Origin: Chitinolyticbacter albus
GTDB taxonomy: Bacteria; Pseudomonadota; Gammaproteobacteria; Burkholderiales; Chitinibacteraceae
Direction of reading: 5' to 3'
NCBI RefSeq assembly: GCF_024437655.1
Contig: NZ_JANBVF010000001.1
Location: 248,001-312,000 of the forward strand
Length of the DNA: 64,000 nt
Shown here piece after piece: positions 56,420-64,000 of the stretch. The first letter of the stretch is position 1, and every line of letters starts with the position of its first letter. Position numbers and translations under genes: made by a program. Under the pieces are notes generated by a model. That model was not told the DNA's origin. It was given only the letters and a program-made list of their open reading frames with translations, and made no database searches.

Positions 56420-56569
56420 ATGCAGGCTTACTTCAATTCGTGGTTTTCCCGCATATCATGGCTTTTCACTCCAACGATATCTGGCTCGAATGGCGATGGC
56501 GTCGCTGGCAATAACGGCCCGCAAGCCTCTTTCACCGCCTTCTTTCTTGTCGTTCGGAGTTCGTCATGA
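56420..56569 (+). CDS. possible upstream ORF / leader before trpE
   Basis: A 49-codon frame ([16 protein letters not shown]...) ends with TGA overlapping the trpE ATG (ATGA). It contains two Trp codons, six codons apart, near its start. No clean terminator/antiterminator pair is visible, and the frame could start earlier (56384), so a regulatory role is only a possibility. The trpE ribosome site GGAG lies inside it. Confidence 0.22.
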   Translation: MQAYFNSWFSRISWLFTPTISGSNGDGVAGNNGPQASFTAFFLVVRSSS

Positions 56570-58035
56570 CCACCCGTGAACAATTCGCGGCACTTGCCGC
56601 GCAGGGCTACAACCGCGTCCCTGTGATCCTTGAGCTCTTCGCCGACCTCGATACCCCCCTGTCGGTCTATCTCAAGCTCGCCAACCGCCCCTATTCCTAC
56701 CTGCTCGAATCCGTCGTCGGTGGCGAGCGCTTTGGCCGCTACTCCTTCATCGGCCTGCCTGCGCGCACCCGCCTCACCGTAACGGGCCGCCACGTCGACG
56801 TGATCCGTGATGACCAGGTGATCGAAACCTTCGAGGGCAATCCGCTCGATTTCATTGCCGAATTCCAGGCGCGCTTCAAGGCGCCGCACCGCGAGAACCT
56901 GCCGCGCTTTCTCGGCGGCCTCGTCGGTTATTTCGGCTACGAGACCATAGGCTACATCGAGAAGAAGCTGGCCGGGCAACACAAGCCCGACCCCATCGGC
57001 GCGCCGGACATCCAGCTCTTGCTCTCCGAAGAGCTCGTCGTCGTCGACAACCTCTCGGGCAAGCTCTACCTCGTCGTCTACGCCGACCCGAGCGAAGCCG
57101 ATGCCTATGCCCGCGCCGAGGAGCGCCTGTACGCGCTGCGGCTCAAGCTGCGCGAACCCGTCGCCGTGCCGTTCAGTGGACCGGCGCCAGCCGTCACCAC
57201 ACCGGTATCGGAGTTCGGCGAGGAGCCATTCAAGGCCGCCGTGCTCAAGGCCAAGGAATACATCCGCGACGGCGACGTGATGCAGGTGGTGCTGGCGCAA
57301 CGGATGACGATGCCGTTCGAACAGGAGCCGCTGGCGCTCTATCGCGCGCTGCGCTCGATCAACCCCTCGCCTTACATGTTCTTCTACCACTTCGGCGACA
57401 TGCACATCGTCGGCGCCTCGCCGGAGATCCTGGTCCGGCTCGAAGGCGAAACCGTCACCGTGCGCCCGATCGCCGGCACCCGCCCGCGCGGCAAGAACCG
57501 CGAACACGACGAAGCATTGGCCGAGGAGCTGCTGGCCGACGCCAAGGAAATCGCCGAGCACGTGATGCTGATCGATCTGGGCCGCAACGACGCCGGCCGC
57601 GTCGCCGAAACGGGCTCGGTCAAGCTCATCGACAAGATGATCATCGAGCGCTACTCGCACGTGATGCATATCGTCTCCAGCGTCGAAGCGAAGTTGAAGC
57701 AAGGCCAGAGTGCCATCGACGTACTCAAGGCCACCTTCCCCGCCGGCACCGTTTCCGGCGCGCCCAAGGTGCGGGCAATGGAGATCATCGCCGAGCTGGA
57801 GCCGACCAAGCGCGGCGTCTATTCCGGCGCAGTCGGTTACTTGGGCTTCAACGGCGACATGGACGTGGCGATTGCGCTGCGCACCGCCGTGGTCAAGAAC
57901 GACACGCTGTTCATGCAGGCCGGCGCCGGCATCGTCGCCGACTCTGTCCCCGACAGCGAATGGCAGGAGACGTTGAACAAGGCCCGCGCCGTGCTGCGCG
58001 CCGCCGAACTGGTTCAACGCGGGCTCGACGCCTGA
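56566..58035 (+). CDS. trpE: anthranilate synthase component I (TrpE)
   Basis: A 489-residue chorismate-using enzyme making anthranilate with ammonia from Trp[11 protein letters not shown] with LLESV near residue 45 forms the Trp feedback site ([14 protein letters not shown]), and the C-terminal half has the core PFMYFYHFG-like [45 protein letters not shown] and [18 protein letters not shown] (in short [29 protein letters not shown]). First gene of trpEGDC. Confidence 0.96.
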   Translation: MTTREQFAALAAQGYNRVPVILELFADLDTPLSVYLKLANRPYSYLLESVVGGERFGRYSFIGLPARTRLTVTGRHVDVIRDDQVIETFEGNPLDFIAEFQARFKAPHRENLPRFLGGLVGYFGYETIGYIEKKLAGQHKPDPIGAPDIQLLLSEELVVVDNLSGKLYLVVYADPSEADAYARAEERLYALRLKLREPVAVPFSGPAPAVTTPVSEFGEEPFKAAVLKAKEYIRDGDVMQVVLAQRMTMPFEQEPLALYRALRSINPSPYMFFYHFGDMHIVGASPEILVRLEGETVTVRPIAGTRPRGKNREHDEALAEELLADAKEIAEHVMLIDLGRNDAGRVAETGSVKLIDKMIIERYSHVMHIVSSVEAKLKQGQSAIDVLKATFPAGTVSGAPKVRAMEIIAELEPTKRGVYSGAVGYLGFNGDMDVAIALRTAVVKNDTLFMQAGAGIVADSVPDSEWQETLNKARAVLRAAELVQRGLDA

Positions 58036-58058
58036 TTCCGGATCAAGAGGATACTGCC

Positions 58059-58628
58059 ATGCTGCTGATGATCGACAATTTCGACTCGTTTACCTACAAC
58101 CTGGTGCAGTATTTCGGCGAGCTCGGCCAGGACGTGCGCGTCTACCGCAACGACGAGATCACGCTGGACCAGATCGAAGCGCTCGCCCCCAAGTATCTGG
58201 TGGTGTCGCCCGGGCCGTGCTCACCGACCGAGGCGGGCATCTCGGTGCCGGCGATCCAGCACTTCGCCGGCAAGCTGCCCATCCTGGGCGTCTGCCTCGG
58301 CCACCAGTCCATCGGCCAGGCGCTAGGTGGCAAGGTGATCCATGCCAAGACGCTGATGCACGGCAAGGTCTCGCCCATCGAGCACACCAGCCAGGGCGTA
58401 TTCCGCGGCCTGCCCTCGCCGTTCACTGTCACCCGCTACCACTCGCTCGCCATCGAGCGCGAATCGCTGCCCGATTGCCTGGAAGTCACCGCCTGGACCG
58501 AAGACGGCGAGATCATGGGCGTGCGTCACAAGACGCTGGCGATCGAGGGCGTGCAGTTCCACCCGGAATCGATCCTGACCGAACACGGCCACGCGATGCT
58601 GGACAACTTCCTCAAGGAACATGGCTGA
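58059..58628 (+). CDS. trpG: anthranilate synthase component II / glutamine amidotransferase (TrpG)
   Basis: A 189-residue class I glutamine amidotransferase. [18 protein letters not shown] opens the domain; [12 protein letters not shown] is the oxyanion region; [13 protein letters not shown] has the nucleophile Cys; [10 protein letters not shown] carries the His-Glu pair. May also serve PabB in folate synthesis as in other proteobacteria with one such gene. AAGAGG ribosome site supports 58059. Confidence 0.95.
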   Translation: MLLMIDNFDSFTYNLVQYFGELGQDVRVYRNDEITLDQIEALAPKYLVVSPGPCSPTEAGISVPAIQHFAGKLPILGVCLGHQSIGQALGGKVIHAKTLMHGKVSPIEHTSQGVFRGLPSPFTVTRYHSLAIERESLPDCLEVTAWTEDGEIMGVRHKTLAIEGVQFHPESILTEHGHAMLDNFLKEHG

Positions 58629-58670
58629 GCCAGGCACGACCATGTCGATGCCTTGCCTAGGAGAAGCATG

Positions 58671-59702
58671 ATGATCACCGTCCAGCAGGCCCTCAATCGC
58701 CTGATCGACAACAACGAGCTGTTCTACGACGAGATGCTGCACCTGATGCGGCAGATCATGACCGGCGAAATCACCCCGGTGCAGACCGCAGCGCTGTTGA
58801 TGGGCCTGCGCACCAAGGTCGAGAGCGTGTCCGAGATCGCCGCCTCCGCCACCGTGATGCGTGAGTTCTCGACCAAGGTGCAGGTAGCCGATCGCCGCCA
58901 TCTGGTCGACACCTGTGGCACTGGGGGCGACGGCGCGCACACGTTCAATATCTCCACCTGCTCGGCCTTCGTGGCCGCAGCCGCCGGGGTCAAGGTTGCC
59001 AAGCATGGCGGGCGTTCGGTGTCGTCGAGCTCCGGTTCGGCCGATGTGCTCGAAGCGTTCGGCGTCAATCTGCAACTCACGCCGGAGCAGGCCGGCCACT
59101 GCATCGACGAAGTCGGCCTCGGCTTCATGTTCGCACCCAACCATCATCCGGCGATGAAGTACGTTGCACCGATCCGCCGCGAGATGGGCGTGCGCACCAT
59201 CTTCAACATCCTCGGGCCGCTGACCAACCCGGCTGGCGCCGACAACCAACTGATGGGGGTGTTCCATCCCGATCTCGTCGGCATCCAGGCCCGTGTGCTC
59301 AAGCAGCTCGGCTCCCGGCACGTGATGATCGTCCATGGCCGCGACGGGCTCGACGAGATCAGCCTGATGGACAAGACGCTGGTGTCCGAGCTCAAGGACG
59401 GCCAGATCACCGAGTACGAACTCGACCCGCGCGAACTGGGCTTCGAGTTCTGCGAAGTGAAGGCACTGCATGCCGGTGATGTGCAGCAATCGAAAACCAT
59501 CATCGACGACGTGCTCGCCGGCGTAGCCGGCCCCTGCCGCGATATCGTGCTCTTGAACGCCGGCGCCGCCATCTATACCGCCAACCTCGCCGTGACGCTG
59601 GAAGACGGTATCAGCGCCGCCAACGAGGTGCTCAAGAGCGGCGCCGCGCGCGCCAAGCTCGACGCGCTGGTCCGGTTCACCCAACAGTTTGCGAAGCAGT
59701 GA
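58671..59702 (+). CDS. trpD: anthranilate phosphoribosyltransferase (TrpD)
   Basis: A 343-residue enzyme joining anthranilate to [21 protein letters not shown] is the PRPP-binding loop; [19 protein letters not shown] and [31 protein letters not shown] (as [21 protein letters not shown]) are family signatures. Two adjacent ATGs exist; 58671 is better spaced from AGGAG (58659-58663) than 58668. Confidence 0.96.
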   Translation: MITVQQALNRLIDNNELFYDEMLHLMRQIMTGEITPVQTAALLMGLRTKVESVSEIAASATVMREFSTKVQVADRRHLVDTCGTGGDGAHTFNISTCSAFVAAAAGVKVAKHGGRSVSSSSGSADVLEAFGVNLQLTPEQAGHCIDEVGLGFMFAPNHHPAMKYVAPIRREMGVRTIFNILGPLTNPAGADNQLMGVFHPDLVGIQARVLKQLGSRHVMIVHGRDGLDEISLMDKTLVSELKDGQITEYELDPRELGFEFCEVKALHAGDVQQSKTIIDDVLAGVAGPCRDIVLLNAGAAIYTANLAVTLEDGISAANEVLKSGAARAKLDALVRFTQQFAKQ

Positions 59703-59704
59703 CC

Positions 59705-60502
59705 ATGTCCGACATCCTGAAGAAAATCTGGGCCACCAAGCGCGAGGAAGTCGCTGCCGCCCGCCGCGCCATCCCGCTCGCCGCAATCCGTGAACAGGCC
59801 GAGGCCAATGGCGGCGACCTGCGCGATTTCGTCGGCGCCATCCGTGCCAAGCACACCGCCAAACAGGCCGCGGTCATTGCCGAGATCAAGAAAGCCAGCC
59901 CTTCCAAGGGCGTGATCCGCGCCGACTTCAACCCGGCCGAGCACGCCGCCGACTATGCCGCCCACGGCGCGGCTTGCCTGTCAGTACTGACCGATGCGCC
60001 CTACTTCCAGGGCCATCCCGATTTCCTCAAGGCCGCCCGCGGCGCCTCCACCTTGCCGGCACTGCGCAAGGACTTCATGGTCGACGAGTACCAGCTCTTT
60101 GAGGCGCGCGCCTGGGGCGCCGACTGCGTGCTGCTGATCGCCGCCGAGCTGAGCCTTGCCGAAATGCGCGACTTCGAAGCCATTGCCCAGGCGCTGGGGA
60201 TGGCGGTGCTGGTCGAGGTGCACAACGGCGAGGAGCTCGACGCTGCACTGCAACTGAAAACACCGCTGGTGGGCATCAACAACCGCAACCTGCGCAGCTT
60301 TGAGGTCAGCCTCGATACCACGCTGGGCCTGCTCGAGCGCATCCCGAGCGATCGCATCGTGGTGACCGAAAGCGGCATACATGCAACAGAGGATGTTGCA
60401 CTGATGCAACAACATGCAGTCCATACTTTTCTGGTCGGCGAGGCCTTCATGCGACAGCCACACCCCGGCAAGGCGCTACAAGCCTTGTTCTCAGCTCAGT
60501 AG
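59705..60502 (+). CDS. trpC: indole-3-glycerol phosphate synthase (TrpC)
   Basis: A 265-residue TIM-barrel enzyme. The opening [20 protein letters not shown] is typical; [17 protein letters not shown] has the catalytic Lys; [23 protein letters not shown] and [12 protein letters not shown] complete the site. Starts two bases after the trpD stop. Not fused to TrpF, and trpF/trpBA are not in the window, so the pathway is split. Confidence 0.96.
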   Translation: MSDILKKIWATKREEVAAARRAIPLAAIREQAEANGGDLRDFVGAIRAKHTAKQAAVIAEIKKASPSKGVIRADFNPAEHAADYAAHGAACLSVLTDAPYFQGHPDFLKAARGASTLPALRKDFMVDEYQLFEARAWGADCVLLIAAELSLAEMRDFEAIAQALGMAVLVEVHNGEELDAALQLKTPLVGINNRNLRSFEVSLDTTLGLLERIPSDRIVVTESGIHATEDVALMQQHAVHTFLVGEAFMRQPHPGKALQALFSAQ

Positions 60503-60528
60503 TACTCAACGCTAGGTAAATCGCCAAT

Positions 60529-60549
60529 ACGCCCGCTTAAGCGGGCGTT
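60529..60549 (+). terminator. terminator of the trp operon
   Basis: ACGCCCGC-TTAA-GCGGGCGT-T, a tight hairpin 27 bases after trpC, followed by TGTCATAT. The T tract is weak, so termination may be partial. Confidence 0.7.
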
Positions 60550-60659
60550 GTCATATAAGCGTCATGCACGGCCTCTATCCTCGCTCCTGTTCATTCGGAC
60601 AGAAACACAAACTTTCGAATAAGAACAAATTCCTTTATGTTATTTTGAAATAAAAGACG

Positions 60660-60678
60660 CCCCGGATATGCTCCGGGG
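60660..60678 (+). other. hairpin in the porin upstream region
   Basis: CCCCGGA-TATGC-TCCGGGG, about 90 bases before the porin start and after an AT-rich stretch likely to hold its promoter. Could be in the porin mRNA leader, where stems often protect abundant messages or bind small RNAs. Confidence 0.4.
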
Positions 60679-60767
60679 GTGTTAAGGCGGCGATCCCGCT
60701 GCCAGACCGGATCCATCGCCACCGTGCAAGCCACGTGGTGACTTTCATGCAACAGGAGAAACTAAGA

Positions 60768-61805
60768 ATGAAGAAGCTGATTGCCCTCGCTCTGGCATCC
60801 GCGTTTGCCACCCCGCTCGTCTTCGCTGACGTGACCATCGGCGGCAGCGCCCGCTCGGCGCTCGACTACGTCGACTACGGCGGCAGCAGCGAGAAAGACA
60901 GCCAGTTCCGCATTGCGGATCAATCGTCGCGCATCTACTTCAAGATCGAAGACAAGCTGGACAATGGTGCTTCGGTGCTGGTGCATCTGGAAAGCCGCTT
61001 CAATGTCGGCGTTGGCTCGAGCGACACCAGCTGGGGCTCGCGCAACACCTTCATCGGCTACAAGAGCGACCTGGGCTTGTTGGCATTCGGCAAGCGCGAC
61101 AACGCCTACAAGCTGGCCTCGGCCGATTACCTGCAAGCGCTGGAAGCCGTGTTCAACGACGACGCCAGCTACTACGGCAAGGACCAGATCCTGCGCCGCC
61201 TGGGCGATCGCCAGCCGCAAGTCATCGCCTACGACAGCCCGAGCTGGGGCGGTTTCAAGGTCAAGGCCAGCTACAATCTTGATCCGGACCGCACCGATGG
61301 TCTGAATGCCACCACCGCTGCGTTGGCCGGCTCGTATAGCAACGACACGTTCAGCGTCGGTGCTGCCTATGCCTTGGCCGACGATCAATCGAAGCTGGGC
61401 ACCAAGGCCGCCGATGCATCGAACGAAGGCCTGCAATTCGGCGGTACGGTAAAGCTGGGCGATGGTTCGATCAGCGCGGTGTGGGAGCGCGCCAACTTCG
61501 ACAATGGCACCACGGACGCGGATCAGGATAGCTACGCGATCGCCGGCACCTACAAGTTCGGCAAATTCACCATCCAGGGTGCTTATTTGTTTGCCGATGA
61601 TCTCGACAATGTTGAAGATTCCGGCGCACAGCAAATCACGCTGGGCGGTCAGTACAGCCTGTCCAAGCAATCGCGTGTCTACCTGACCTACACCAAGCTC
61701 GATAACGATGAAAATTCCAAGTTCAAGACCGAAGGTCCGGCCCTGACCGTGACCAATGGCACCGACCTGAGTATCGTCGCCTTGGGTGTGCGTACCGACT
61801 TCTAA
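60768..61805 (+). CDS. Gram-negative trimeric porin
   Basis: A 345-residue outer-membrane general porin of the beta-proteobacterial type. Signal peptide MKKLIALALASAFATPLVFA, mature start DVTIGGSARSALDYV. The strand pattern SRIYFKIEDKLDNGASVLVHLESRF, then RNTFIGYKSDLGLLAFGKRDNAYK, is the family N-terminal signature (short forms FKIEDKLDNG, FIGYKSDLGLLAFGKR), and the C-terminal residue is Phe (VRTDF), needed for assembly by BamA. Ribosome site AGGAGAAAC. Terminator follows. Confidence 0.95.
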   Translation: MKKLIALALASAFATPLVFADVTIGGSARSALDYVDYGGSSEKDSQFRIADQSSRIYFKIEDKLDNGASVLVHLESRFNVGVGSSDTSWGSRNTFIGYKSDLGLLAFGKRDNAYKLASADYLQALEAVFNDDASYYGKDQILRRLGDRQPQVIAYDSPSWGGFKVKASYNLDPDRTDGLNATTAALAGSYSNDTFSVGAAYALADDQSKLGTKAADASNEGLQFGGTVKLGDGSISAVWERANFDNGTTDADQDSYAIAGTYKFGKFTIQGAYLFADDLDNVEDSGAQQITLGGQYSLSKQSRVYLTYTKLDNDENSKFKTEGPALTVTNGTDLSIVALGVRTDF

Positions 61806-61818
61806 GCAGAAGCGACGT

Positions 61819-61852
61819 AAAAAAGGGGGGAGCTTTGCTCCCCCCTTTTTTT
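61819..61852 (+). terminator. terminator of the porin gene
   Basis: AAAAAAGGGGGGAGC-TTT-GCTCCCCCCTTTTTTT, a perfect stem with a long T run. A-rich start also gives termination in the opposite direction for dnaB, which ends 20 bases away. Confidence 0.95.
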
Positions 61853-61872
61853 GATCTGCCCCTGTATCCGTT

Positions 61873-63354
61873 CTACTCCAGATCGCTCGACCACCCCTCC
61901 GGGCGGATCAGCGCGTTCTCGAAGCGCGAGTACATGCCCTTGAACACCAGCGGCACCTTGCCTACCGGGCCATTCCGGTGCTTGCCCAGGATGCATTCGG
62001 CCAAGCCCTTGTGCGGCGAATCCGGGTTGTAGTACTCGTCGCGGTACATGAACATGATCAAGTCGGCATCCTGTTCGATGGCGCCCGATTCGCGCAAATC
62101 GGACATCATCGGGCGCTTGTCGGTACGGCTTTCCACCTGCCGGCTCAATTGCGACAGCGCGATGATGGGTACCTGCAATTCCTTGGCCAGAGCTTTGAGC
62201 GAGCGCGAGATTTCCGAGACTTCGGACGCGCGGTTCTGATCGCGACCGCCGGTGCGCCCCGCCATCAACTGGATATAGTCGATGACGATCAGCCCGAGCT
62301 GGCCGCCCACCTGCCGCGCCAGCCGACGCGCGCGGGTGCGCAGGTCCAGCGCGGTGAGCGCGCCGGTTTCCTCGATATAGATCGGCGCCTCGGAGAGCTT
62401 GTTCACCGCGTGGGTAAGCTTCATCCAGTCCTCGTCCTCGAAGCGGCCGGTTTTGAGCTTGTGCATGTCGATGCGACCGATCGAGCCGACCATCCGCATG
62501 CCGAGCTGGGCCGCGCCCATTTCCATCGAGAAGATGGCCACCGGAAGCCTGAGCTCGCAACCGACGTGCTCGGCAATGTTCACCGAGAACGCGGTCTTGC
62601 CCATCGAGGGGCGACCGGCGACGATGATGAGATCGCCCTTTTGCAGCCCCGAGGTCATTCTGTCGAGGTCGATGAAACCCGACGCCACGCCGGTCACTTC
62701 GGACGGGTTGTCCTGCTGGTACAGGTAATCGATGCGCTCGACGATTTCCTTGAGGATGGGCGGCATGGCGATGAAGCCCTGCTTGCCCTTTTGCTGCTGT
62801 TCGGCAATCTGGAATACGCGCGACTCGGCCTCGTCCAGCACTTCGGCGGCATCGCGGCCGTTCGGGTTGTAGGCCGAATCGGCGATCTCGGTACCGACGC
62901 TGGCGAGCTGGCGCATCACCGATTTCTCGCGCACGATCTCGGCGTAGCGGCGGATATTGGCGGCCGATGGCGTATTGGCGACCAGCGAGCCCAGGTAGGC
63001 GAGCCCGCCGACATAGGTCAGCTCGTTGGCGTTGTCGAGCGACTCGGCCACCGTGATCACGTCGGCCGGGCGGTTGTGCTCGATCAGCTTGAGGATGTGG
63101 TGCCAGATGCGCGCATGGTCGTCGCGATAGAAATCGCTCTCGGCGAGCACATCGGCCACCTTGTCGAACGCCTGGTTCTCCAGCAACAGGCCGCCGAGCA
63201 CCGACTGCTCCGCCTCCAGCGAATGCGGCGGCAGTTTGATAGCGGCGACCTCGCCGGCGGCGCCCATCGCGTACGAGCTCATCGCGTAATCTGGCTCCGC
63301 GAGCGGGACGTTCGGTTGCAGCCCGTAGGCGGTGGCGGTAGGATGCTCGGTCAT
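61873..63354 (-). CDS. dnaB: replicative DNA helicase DnaB
   Basis: A 493-residue hexameric helicase. The N-terminal helical domain (about 35-160) has PPHSLEAEQSVLGGLLL. The RecA-like motor (about 195-490) has Walker A GRPSMGKTAF, Walker B LIVIDYIQLM, and SRQVESRTDKRPMMSDLRESG. The N-terminus is about 25-35 residues longer than usual, rich in Pro/Tyr. Convergent with the porin gene across a shared terminator; divergent from ratA. Confidence 0.96.
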   Translation of the reverse strand: MTEHPTATAYGLQPNVPLAEPDYAMSSYAMGAAGEVAAIKLPPHSLEAEQSVLGGLLLENQAFDKVADVLAESDFYRDDHARIWHHILKLIEHNRPADVITVAESLDNANELTYVGGLAYLGSLVANTPSAANIRRYAEIVREKSVMRQLASVGTEIADSAYNPNGRDAAEVLDEAESRVFQIAEQQQKGKQGFIAMPPILKEIVERIDYLYQQDNPSEVTGVASGFIDLDRMTSGLQKGDLIIVAGRPSMGKTAFSVNIAEHVGCELRLPVAIFSMEMGAAQLGMRMVGSIGRIDMHKLKTGRFEDEDWMKLTHAVNKLSEAPIYIEETGALTALDLRTRARRLARQVGGQLGLIVIDYIQLMAGRTGGRDQNRASEVSEISRSLKALAKELQVPIIALSQLSRQVESRTDKRPMMSDLRESGAIEQDADLIMFMYRDEYYNPDSPHKGLAECILGKHRNGPVGKVPLVFKGMYSRFENALIRPEGWSSDLE

Positions 63355-63423
63355 CGGTCTGGCACTACAAAACGGCAGGCCATTCTAACAGTGCCGCCCC
63401 CTCCCGGCGATGCCATTCACCCC

Positions 63424-63852
63424 ATGCAGCGCATTCGCAAGTCCGTCCTGGTTACCCATTCGGCCGAACACCTGTTCCAGCTGGTCGATCGCGTCGAAGA
63501 CTACCCCAAGTTCCTGCCCTGGTGCGGCGGTGTCGAGGTGCATGAGCGCAGCGCAACCCTGCTCGACGCCACCTTGCGCATCGAATTCCTGCGCGTGAAA
63601 TCGTTCTTTCGCACCCGCGACATCAAGAGTGAGAACCGCATCGACATGGAGTTCATCGATGGCCCGTTCAAGGCGCTGAAGGGATTGTGGCAGTTCACCC
63701 CGCTGATGGAAGACGCCTGCCGCATCGAGTTCGAGCTCGACTACGAATTCTCCAGCCGCACGCTGGAAACCGTGATCGGCCCCGTGTTCAGCAAGATTGC
63801 CTCGACCTTCGTCGACGCGTTCATTGCCCGCGCCGACCAGCTCTATGGCTGA
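63424..63852 (+). CDS. ratA: RatA / COQ10-type START-domain protein
   Basis: A 142-residue protein of the polyketide-cyclase/COQ10 START family: KSVLVTHSAEHLFQLVDRVEDYPKFLPWCGGVEV (as SAEHLFQLVDRVEDYPKFLPW) and VIGPVFSKIASTFVDAFIARADQLYG are diagnostic. Homologues bind ubiquinone or, as RatA in Escherichia coli, were reported to block 70S ribosome association. Usually next to rnfH, as here. Ends overlapping rnfH by eight bases. Confidence 0.9.
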   Translation: MQRIRKSVLVTHSAEHLFQLVDRVEDYPKFLPWCGGVEVHERSATLLDATLRIEFLRVKSFFRTRDIKSENRIDMEFIDGPFKALKGLWQFTPLMEDACRIEFELDYEFSSRTLETVIGPVFSKIASTFVDAFIARADQLYG

Positions 63853-64000
63853 TCACATCCGCGTCGAGGTGGTCTACGCCCGCCCGGATGAGCAAAGACT
63901 GGTGGCGTTGACGCTCCCGGCCGGGAGCACCGCCGCAGCCGCCATAGTCCAGTCCGGCCTGCTGGCCGCTTTTCCCGAGATCGACCTCGCCCGCAACGGC
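63845..64000 (+). CDS. rnfH: RnfH family protein, N-terminal part
   Basis: First 52 residues, cut by the right edge. MADHIRVEVVYARPDEQ opens the ubiquitin-like beta-grasp fold of RnfH, with LTLPAGSTAAAAIVQSGLL following. The ratA-rnfH order is conserved in beta- and gamma-proteobacteria. Function is not settled. Confidence 0.82.
   Translation, partial: MADHIRVEVVYARPDEQRLVALTLPAGSTAAAAIVQSGLLAAFPEIDLARNG

Noticed and set aside
61978-63423. Long plus-strand frame leading into ratA
   Set aside because: It runs antisense to dnaB; only the last 142 codons match the COQ10/RatA family, with an ATG at 63424.

Overview
The window is GC-rich, gene-dense chromosomal DNA with no rRNA, tRNA, CRISPR array, integrase or transposase that I can see. 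The gene set points to a betaproteobacterium, most likely of the order Neisseriales (Chitinibacteraceae or Chromobacteriaceae relatives). It includes a PhaM-type granule protein, RdgC, an FbpABC-type ferric iron importer, a CydP-CydA-CydB-CydX quinol oxidase operon, UbiG, a Gram-negative trimeric porin and trpEGDC in one run. The order-level placement is an inference from gene content; no marker phylogeny was possible. A truncated YdjC/ChbG-type sugar deacetylase at the left edge would suit a chitin-utilising lineage.

Left part (1-20 kb): signalling and DNA repair. Two sensor kinases (one a hybrid with its own receiver) and a receiver/degenerate-GGDEF/EAL phosphodiesterase lie near recA-recX, rlmD and dadA. 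A LysR regulator is divergent from an NAD(P)-binding reductase, and a WYL regulator is divergent from a glutathione S-transferase. Two pirins and sbcB (exonuclease I) follow. The recA promoter carries an AGAAC-N4-GTTCT palindrome, not the usual proteobacterial LexA box.

Middle (20-29 kb): an iron-uptake locus in which fbpA, with a Fur box over its promoter and its own terminator, is separated from fbpB-fbpC by a translationally coupled membrane-protein cassette (DUF2157, DUF4401, GDYXXLXY). Next come rdgC, a RES/Xre-type toxin-antitoxin pair with a double operator, and a DUF2214 membrane protein.

Accessory core (29.3-35.5 kb): after about 500 AT-rich bases there is a two-gene unit encoding homospermidine synthase and a 1105-residue fatty acyl-AMP ligase / acyl carrier protein / thioester reductase. 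An SMR exporter and a DUF2147 protein follow. A polyamine synthase next to an enzyme that activates, carries and reductively releases an acyl chain suggests an unrecognised small-molecule pathway that joins a fatty aldehyde or alcohol to a polyamine. This is the strongest candidate for an undescribed system here.

Right part (35.5-64 kb): a TetR-controlled tripartite ABC efflux operon with matching 16-base operators before tetR and before the permease gene. The cytochrome bd operon is headed by a GbsR/MarR-type regulator with a perfect FNR/ANR box and a perfect palindrome upstream. Then come an amino-acid exporter, tag, a chemoreceptor, an oxidoreductase, a tiny Ala/Ser-rich lipoprotein, mtaD-ubiG-HAD phosphatase, maeB, phaM-mltA, trpEGDC, a porin, dnaB, ratA and the start of rnfH. 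Many neighbours overlap by the four bases ATGA, indicating translational coupling.
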